From: Mobilitalea sp.
GTDB lineage: Bacteria; Bacillota_A; Clostridia; Lachnospirales; Lachnospiraceae
Reading direction: 5' to 3'
DNA: 6,131 nucleotides
Assembly: GCA_029974875.1 (NCBI GenBank)
Contig: JARKQP010000011.1
Span: forward strand, 1 to 6,131
The translations under genes were made by a program, and so were the position numbers. This document shows, piece after piece, positions 1-5,500 of this stretch. Each line of letters opens with the position of its first letter. Position 1 is the first letter of the stretch. Below the pieces are notes generated by a model. The model was not told the origin of the DNA. It worked only from the letters and a program-made list of their open reading frames with translations, and made no database searches.

Positions 1-113
1 GTCATTCTGTCTTCTATCCTTGTCAGCCTATTCTCAATTGGAGCTAAGTTGGATTTGAATTTTAAATCCATCAACTACGATATTGCCAATAAATCCTCAT
101 TTGTCAATACCAT
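1..113 (-). pseudogene. Start of a small coiled-coil-type ORF with an in-frame amber codon, cut by the window edge
   Basis: Read on the minus strand from ATG at 113-111, the frame gives MVLTNEDLLAIS, then TAG at 77-75, then continues open to the left edge as LMDLKFKSNLAPIENR followed by LTRIEDRM. The start is well supported: GGAGG lies at 125-121, 7 nt upstream, and a promoter precedes it at 144-172. The charged, heptad-like stretch after the stop (LAPIENRLTRIEDRM) suggests a coiled coil. From memory, small Clostridia proteins beginning with an LTNEDL-type N-terminus followed by such a helix are common and of unknown function; I cannot verify this by search. Because the reading continues sensibly across the TAG, one base change (for example CAG to TAG) probably interrupted it. 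Alternatives are a sequencing error, suppression, or re-initiation at ATG 71-69. No function is assigned. Confidence 0.5.
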
Positions 114-143
114 CTTAAGCCCTCCAATAAATTTAATAAACCA

Positions 144-172
144 AGTATAACACATGGGCAGTTCAAATTCAA
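144..172 (-). promoter_or_regulatory. Sigma-A type promoter for the small ORF
   Basis: On the minus strand a -35 box TTGAAT (172-167) is separated by exactly 17 nt from a -10 box TATACT (149-144). The three bases before the -10 are TGT, so the box also has the TGn extended -10 feature. Transcription would start near 137, giving a leader of roughly 24 nt before the ATG at 113, with GGAGG at 125-121. The promoter lies beyond the terminator of the preceding gene, so the small ORF is an independent unit. Confidence 0.65.
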
Positions 173-203
173 ACTCTATTCAATCTGCTTTATCCATAGG
201 TTC

Positions 204-255
204 TTTATAAAAAACATATCTGCCCTTGAAGCCTTAGCTTAAAAAGCAGATATGT
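204..255 (-). terminator. Rho-independent terminator of the secreted protein gene
   Basis: Perfect 10-bp inverted repeat: ACATATCTGC at 214-223 and GCAGATATGT at 246-255, with a 22-nt loop. The loop contains a smaller AAGC/GCTT hairpin (229-232 with 237-240). In the minus-strand transcript the stem runs into TTTTTTATAAAG, the expected U tract. It starts 24 nt past the stop codon of the gene ending at 280. There is no T tract on the plus-strand side, so it acts in one direction. The stem is A/T-rich and not especially stable, but the U tract is good. Confidence 0.8.
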
Positions 256-279
256 CCTCCATCATTTCTTTCCTTCCTA

Positions 280-2172
280 CTATTTTACGACTATCACCGG
301 TATCTGGGCCGTCACCGGGGAATACGCCGATTCATTGCCCGCTTCATCCTTTAGAAGTATTCCTTCATTCACGGTCAGATAAACGGCCTTCTCTCCGAAC
401 CGATATAATCCGGCCCGGTCTGACGAACCTAAATTCACGATAATCGTATTCGGGTCATTTACCGTACCTTTGGAGCCGGTTTTTGCTGCATTGGTCAGCT
501 GGTAGCTTTTATTTGAAGACACATCATAAAATACCAGCTTTGTTACGTCCATCGTATCACTAACAGCACTTGCACCTGTTACACTCAGGTAGACCAAGTT
601 ACTGTTCCTGTCATAGATTGCTGAGATAATACCTGTGAGGGTCGGTGCGATATAATCCACTGTGAGGGTTGGATTTCCCACAGCACTGGTTGCCGTCTTC
701 CCGTCCGCACTGTACAGCTTTACAGTTACTATCCCTCCTACCGGAACTGCTGCCTGCAACTTTGCATTGGACGGCGCACTATCCGAGGTCGTGAAGGTTA
801 CATAATCGTCCGTTGCCAGGATAGAAGTATCATAGGCTACCAACACACTGCCAACATATAATTCTGCCCGCCCTCCAGCCACCTGGCCAGGCACTATCTT
901 AGCAGAAGCGTTCATAAAAATCGTTGAGGCATTCAAGGTATTTGGTACTGTAGTTGTACCGATTGGGGTAACTGTTACATTGGTTGGGGCACTTAAAGCA
1001 TATTGGTAGGCTACCGGAAGGGTAAATGGCGTAGGGAATACAGCTGATAAATTACCGGCTGCATCCGATAATAAGGCTCCTGCCGCAACCGTTAAATATA
1101 ATGCAGACGACCCTAAGCCCGCAATTCCGAGCCTGTCAGCAGCGCCCACGCTTACCAGCAATTGATTGCCGTTTACGACAGTCCCGGAAGACCCAGCCTT
1201 GGATGTATTGGTCAGCTGATATGTCTTTCCTGATATAGGCTCTGTCAGGGATAGCTTCGTAACATCCACCAGGTCGCCGTTTGCCGTTGCCCCGGTTGTG
1301 TTTATCGTCAGCTGGCCGTTGCCGGAATCATAATTTGCCGATAGGACATTGCCTATGGCCGGCGGAATATAATCAACCGTAAGTGTCGGATTGCTTTTGC
1401 TGCTGGTCACAGAATTATTGCCTGCATTATACAGCCTTACTGTCACCAGGCCGCCCTCCGGTATGAGTGACCGCAGCTCCTCATTGGCCGGTGAACCGTC
1501 AGAGGTTGTAAATGTAACATAGTTATCCATAGCGGAGATTGCCGTATCCGCTGCAACTAATCTGGATCCTACATAGAGCTCCGCCCTGCCGCCTGTGGCC
1601 TGCCCCTGCGTAATCTTGGCAGTAGCTGTCATATACTGTGTTGTGCTGTTTAATGTATTATTTTTCACCACTGCCCCGACCGTGGTAAGCATTACATCGG
1701 TAGGAGCCTTCAGCCCCGGGACGGTAACCCTGATATCATCCTCCTCCTGGCTGACCACGGCTCCTAACAGCTTCGCAATATACTTTAGAAGCACAATTGT
1801 CCTCTGGCTCTCCTTGCAGGTAAATATTCCTGAATTTTTATCCTTTACTCCGTTTACGGTAACTGTCTTCTGTTTGAAGTTAACAACAATTGTAAGCGAT
1901 CCTTTTACCACCTTCAACACGCCCGTAGGGGATTTAAAATCCACTTCAGCACCCATTCCGTTTGTAACAGGCTTAGTCGGAAGAACGTATTTTTTATATT
2001 TTATCGTATGGGTATCCTTTAACTTGAACACTTTTCCATACCGGTAATTATCCTTTGTTTTTTGTACATAATTTTGCTTATTGGGTTTATCGCTGCGCCC
2101 CTTTGCCTCTACTGTTGCCGTAGAAGTAAAGACGAGTGCCATCATAAGAATAATACAGATCACCTTTTTCAT
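280..2172 (-). CDS. Secreted stalk-domain protein with two large Ig-like repeat modules
   Basis: A 630-residue exported protein. Residues 1-23 form a signal peptide (MKK, hydrophobic core VICIILMMALVF, likely cleavage after VEA). Residues about 57-152 resemble the copper amine oxidase N-terminal-like 'stalk' domain of Bacillota, with KYVLPTKPVT, then KTVTVNGVKD, then LLKYIAKLLGA. Two copies of a module follow (about 156-388 and 395-630). Each has a first part ending NPTLTVDYI.P and a second part with DVTKL, YQLTN and a DEAGN or DAAGN motif near its end; the second part resembles beta-sandwich repeats of bacterial surface proteins. There is no LPXTG motif, SLH domain, lipobox or C-terminal membrane segment, so attachment to the cell is unexplained; the protein ends at IPVIVVK. 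The ATG is supported by AGGAGG 6 nt upstream. The gene has its own promoter and terminator, so it is probably monocistronic. Structural or adhesive role is inference; no catalytic motif is visible. The gene is less G+C-rich than the neighbouring helicase gene. Confidence 0.88.
   Translation of the reverse strand: MKKVICIILMMALVFTSTATVEAKGRSDKPNKQNYVQKTKDNYRYGKVFKLKDTHTIKYKKYVLPTKPVTNGMGAEVDFKSPTGVLKVVKGSLTIVVNFKQKTVTVNGVKDKNSGIFTCKESQRTIVLLKYIAKLLGAVVSQEEDDIRVTVPGLKAPTDVMLTTVGAVVKNNTLNSTTQYMTATAKITQGQATGGRAELYVGSRLVAADTAISAMDNYVTFTTSDGSPANEELRSLIPEGGLVTVRLYNAGNNSVTSSKSNPTLTVDYIPPAIGNVLSANYDSGNGQLTINTTGATANGDLVDVTKLSLTEPISGKTYQLTNTSKAGSSGTVVNGNQLLVSVGAADRLGIAGLGSSALYLTVAAGALLSDAAGNLSAVFPTPFTLPVAYQYALSAPTNVTVTPIGTTTVPNTLNASTIFMNASAKIVPGQVAGGRAELYVGSVLVAYDTSILATDDYVTFTTSDSAPSNAKLQAAVPVGGIVTVKLYSADGKTATSAVGNPTLTVDYIAPTLTGIISAIYDRNSNLVYLSVTGASAVSDTMDVTKLVFYDVSSNKSYQLTNAAKTGSKGTVNDPNTIIVNLGSSDRAGLYRFGEKAVYLTVNEGILLKDEAGNESAYSPVTAQIPVIVVK
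283..1707 (-). repeat. Two tandem copies of a ~235-residue module within the secreted protein
   Basis: Copy A spans residues about 156-388 (1707-1009) and copy B residues 395-630 (990-283), offset by 239 residues. Matching landmarks in order are: APTDV and APTNV; GGRAELYVGS in both; YVTFTTSD in both; NPTLTVDYI in both; DVTKL in both; YQLTN in both; ALYLTV and AVYLTV; and DAAGN and DEAGN. The copies are clearly homologous but diverged at both protein and DNA level, indicating an old internal duplication rather than a recent one. Each copy divides into two halves of about 115 residues, probably separate beta-sandwich domains. Confidence 0.85.
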
Positions 2173-2247
2173 GGCATACCTCCTGTCATAAATAATTTAC
2201 AAGGCCTCAGATGGCATAAGCTCTTGGGGTGCCCGCATCCTTTGCCT
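2173..2247 (-). other. 5' leader of the secreted protein gene
   Basis: The expected leader is about 75 nt, from a start site near 2247 to the ATG at 2172. It carries the ribosome binding site AGGAGG (2184-2179), 6 nt from the ATG. It also has an 8-bp direct repeat, TATGCCAT on the minus strand, at 2218-2211 and 2178-2171; the second copy spans the gap between the ribosome binding site and the start codon. Two upstream GGCA elements, at 2246-2243 and within the GGGCACCCC stretch (2236-2228), could pair with either TGCC. I do not recognise a known riboswitch class here. Confidence 0.45.
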
Positions 2248-2253
2248 AGCTTT

Positions 2254-2282
2254 ATTATACCTGATAATTACCATTTGGTAAA
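2254..2282 (-). promoter_or_regulatory. Promoter of the secreted protein gene
   Basis: On the minus strand TTTACC (2282-2277) serves as a -35 box, followed by 17 nt and a perfect -10 box TATAAT (2259-2254). A second GGTATAAT copy lies 37 bp upstream (2298-2291) but lacks a convincing -35, so it may be a weak alternative start or a chance repeat. Confidence 0.65.
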
Positions 2283-2283
2283 T
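2266..2283. promoter_or_regulatory. Palindrome over the -35 region, candidate operator
   Basis: TTACCA (2268-2273), two T bases, then TGGTAA (2276-2281) form a perfect 6+2+6 inverted repeat, with one further A:T pair outside a single mismatch (2266/2283). It overlaps the -35 box and the start of the spacer of the secreted-protein promoter, where a repressor would block polymerase. No regulator gene is visible in the window, so an operator role is inferred from position and symmetry alone. Confidence 0.4.
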
Positions 2284-2309
2284 ATAGTAAATTATACCCC
2301 AAAAACAAG

Positions 2310-2339
2310 TTGACACCATATATGGCACCATAATATAAT
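2310..2339 (+). promoter_or_regulatory. Consensus plus-strand promoter in the intergenic gap
   Basis: TTGACA (2310-2315), an 18-nt spacer and TATAAT (2334-2339): both hexamers match the sigma-A consensus exactly. The spacer begins with a perfect 10-bp palindrome, CCATATATGG (2316-2325), a possible operator. The predicted start is near 2346. This promoter points away from that of the secreted protein, and the two -35 boxes lie only 27 bp apart, so the units are divergent. Confidence 0.65.
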
Positions 2340-2364
2340 GACCCATAAAAGGGAAGGCATCAGC

Positions 2365-2424
2365 ATGAACCAATACTGCTTATACCTCCTAACAATGAAT
2401 GATTCCAAGCACACATCCAAATAA
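2365..2424 (+). CDS. 19-residue ORF in a compact plus-strand transcription unit (hypothetical)
   Basis: ATG at 2365 opens a frame encoding MNQYCLYLLTMNDSKHTSK, stop TAA at 2422-2424. A purine-rich GGGAAGG (2351-2357) lies 7 nt upstream as a plausible but not perfect ribosome binding site. The consensus promoter is about 20 nt further upstream and the terminator hairpin begins 3 nt after the stop, so promoter, ORF and terminator fit tightly in about 160 bp. The peptide has a short hydrophobic, tyrosine-rich N-terminal part (YCLYLL) and a polar tail; the hydrophobic run is too short for a clear membrane span. It could be a small peptide, a leader peptide, the decayed start of a longer gene, or a chance frame in a small RNA. 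I do not recognise it. Confidence 0.35.
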   Translation: MNQYCLYLLTMNDSKHTSK

Positions 2425-2427
2425 TTC

Positions 2428-2470
2428 CAGGGGCTTCCACTAAATGTGCGAAGCCCCTGTCTAATTTTTG
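2428..2470 (+). terminator. Strong hairpin terminator, best suited to the plus strand
   Basis: CAGGGGCTTC (2428-2437) pairs perfectly with GAAGCCCCTG (2450-2459). The stem extends by CAC/GTG (2438-2440 with 2446-2448) past one bulged C, leaving a TAAAT loop. On the plus strand it is followed by TCTAATTTTTG, a reasonable U tract. On the minus strand the tail is GGAATTATTTGG, much poorer in U. It lies 43 nt past the stop of the helicase gene, so it may serve both directions, but the asymmetry favours the small plus-strand unit. Confidence 0.75.
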
Positions 2471-2501
2471 TATAGGTTCGCCCCTAAGCAAAGTACACGC
2501 A

Positions 2502-5500
2502 TCACCGGTACAATACATAATCCTGCAGCTCCCGGAGAAATCCGGCCTTCGCCAATGCCCCGGCAGCTTCCGGCGGGTATTGCTTTATCACGATACGGTT
2601 CTGGGAAGTAAACAGCCTCTTCTTCTGAAAATCATGGACAAAGGCTCCCATCACTTCCCCCAAATGCTCCTGTTCAAAAACACGCAGCAGCTTACCCTGA
2701 CGCTCCAGCACAGCCACCGGCCTTCCTTCCAGCAGCGCTACTGCCGTACCGGTCACATTGATAAAAGCCCTGTCCTGCATATGGGGAAAATACTTTCCCC
2801 AGGGCTGCGCCGGATCAACCGCTAAAAGCCACAATACCTCGCTGCCTGGCTGCTCCAGCTCCTGCATCACCCGGGCAAAATCCTTCTCCCTGATAAACTG
2901 GATTCCGGACAGCCCTTCAATAAAATACCCCCGGCGTACCCTGCCCGTGTATTCCCATACGCGCAGAGTCTCCAGTGCTGCCGTCCAGGATACCCCTTGT
3001 CCCTGCAGTGTTTCACGGCTTAGCAGGATAACACGGTCAAATACCCGCTCCAGCTGTTCTTCCACCGCCAAGGCTTTTAAAGGCCTGGTGACCTCAAAGC
3101 GGCCTGTTGTGAGTGCCTTTGCCCTGGCTGTGACCCGCTGCCGTAAGGAGGTCTTGTTAAGCTTTTCTTTATTCATCCATTGGCGGACCGGCAAAAAGCT
3201 ATCTGCACATACTAAGCCTTTCTCCGCTAATTCCATCAAGCCCTCATGGGGAGAAGCCTCCAGGGGCAGGCCGGAAAGCCTCTGCATGAAGCTGGCACCC
3301 CTCTTTAGCAATGCCTCATATAGGATTCTCTGGTCTCCTTCCAGACCCTCCAGAATGCCTGCCATATCTGCCTCCCAATCGATATCGTCATAACGATGGA
3401 AGCAGAGCTCAAGGCCTTCCGTCATATTCCAGACCAGATTCCCCTGGGACAGGACTGTCTCCAACAACTCCGGCCGATAAGCCGTCACCCTTCTTGGCAG
3501 CAGTACACTCTCCCATAGCTGTGGAGCATAGGGCTGGTCACAGAGCAATCTAAGTGCCGCCTCCAGCTGCTCACCGGGCGGCGCCGGAACCTGTAAACGG
3601 CCGGTTAAAAGGGAAGCATAGCTTTCAGAAGGCAGGGTTTTAATTTGCCTCCTTCTATCCTTGATGGTCTCCCTGACTGCCCGGTCATAAACCTCTGCAT
3701 GGTAATATAAGCCATCCCTTTCAATTACAGCACCCTGCTCCAGCAATTCCTGCAACAGCCCCTCTACAGCCTCCTCCGTCCAGACATAACGCTCCCTTAG
3801 CAGTTCCACTGTCCATGGTCCGCGGTAACGCAGCAGACGGAGAACGATCTGCAGCCTGGCATCCCTGTCCTCCTGTTCCAGGGCGGCAGTATATTTTTCC
3901 TCCTGCTCCGCCGCAATCCAAAGCCCAGGTTCAATGTATTTTGCCTGTTCCCTGTGTACCAGCAGCTCCAGCCATTCGATAGGTACCGGGAGCTCTCCCG
4001 CAATAAGGTCACCTTCTATCATAAGCAGGCTGTGAAGCTGTTTCTCATCCTCGGGCAACCGCCTGCGCTCTGATACGAGAGCCAGCTGTTCCGGTGCCGG
4101 TGCAATCATCTGGGCTTTATCCAGGGCTTCCTCCGCCGCAATCTGAACCCCCATTGTTGTCGGAGAATACTCGTACATCATTGTTGCCTCCGTCTGATGC
4201 CGGAGGGGCATCGACATAGGTGATGGCTTGTCCAGATATATCTCACGGATACTGATTGCCCCCGACTGTATCCCCTGAAGCACGTATTCTACGCCCTTTA
4301 AGTCCCATAAGTCCTCCAGGCATTCCCGCTTCGTCTCCCGGATCAACGGATGGTTTTTATATTTTATCAGTGCATCCAGCATCTGCGCGCTTCTTAACCT
4401 CTGGACCCAAAGGGGCTGACGGCCTGATTTTTTTACCCCCATCATTAGGGCATGCCCCGCATTGTAGCGGAAGGTCATATTAAATGCGGGAGTGGAGGGA
4501 AGGATCGCCTCCAGAACCGGCCTCGCCATATCCGGCTTGAGCTCCTCCAGGATTCCGGCCGGGATCTCGGTGTGCCCAGGGGGCGCACTTTCTCCATAGG
4601 GAAATAATAAGAATCCGTCATCATCATCAAAACAGCTGATATTCGTCCGTATATGCTTCCTGGCAGCCTCCCTGGCTAAGAGCGCCAGGGGTGCATTTAC
4701 CTTACGTCCAAAGACAGAATGGACCATCAGCTGGCGGCTGCCGGTTTCATCCTGGAAATGCTCCACCACAATCGTATTATCATTTGGCAGTATTCCGGTT
4801 GCTTCTATCTGCCTCCGGAGAAACCCCTCCGCATCCCGTGAAGTCTTAGGATCCATCCCCAGCTTATCCAGCTCCTCCAGCAGCTCCTTCTCTTCATAGG
4901 CCTGATTCAGCTTTCCTAAAAGCCTACCAAAGGCTATTCCGGTCTGGATCCGGCGGCCTGTGATTTCTGCCCTGTAAAAAGGCGGCCTCGCCCCATGTAT
5001 CGGAGACTGCTTTACAAGGACTGCATCCTTTTGTATTTTCACGATCTGCCAGGCAAAGCTTCCAAGGAGGAATCTCGTCCCCTCCTTCTGCTCAAAGACA
5101 AATTCCTCGTCCACCTCCCCGAGCTTGACTCCGTTTTCCGTCTTTACCGTAAATAGCCCCTTGTCCGGTATGGTTCCCGCCGCTGAGACTGCCAGCAGCC
5201 TGCTGTAGGTATCCCCCTCAACCCGCTCATGGATCCTGTCATATAGAACCCTTGGACGTACCGGAATATTCCGGTCATGCTCATAATCCCCCGCCAGCAT
5301 ACAGAGGACTTCCTGTACATCCTCCCTTGTTACCTCCGCAAAGGGATATGCCCTTGGCAGAATTTCCATTACCTCATCCAGGGAATACCCGTCACTATAG
5401 GAACCTTCCTTACAGGATGAACCTTCGCCGCCGGATGAACCTCCGCTACCAAATGAACCTCCGCTGCCGGATAAACCTCCACTGCCGGATGAACCTACGC

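Noticed and set aside
2173..2247. c-di-GMP riboswitch ahead of the secreted-protein gene
   Set aside because: Such switches often precede surface-protein genes in Clostridia and the leader contains GGCAAAGG, but the conserved GEMM core and paired elements are not present and the leader is too short.
1595..2313. Plus-strand frames of 150 and 83 codons opposite the 5' end of the secreted-protein gene
   Set aside because: They overlap a gene with a clear signal peptide, promoter and ribosome binding site on the other strand, and their translations look like the antisense of that gene (hydrophobic, no motif).
2365..2424. Remnant of a GIY-YIG nuclease N-terminus
   Set aside because: YCLYLLT loosely recalls the Y.VYILT start of that family, but the GIY and YIG signature is absent and the similarity covers only a few residues.
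3721..4012. Short minus-strand frames inside lhr
   Set aside because: They are out of frame with the intact helicase reading frame and have no ribosome binding site or recognisable content.
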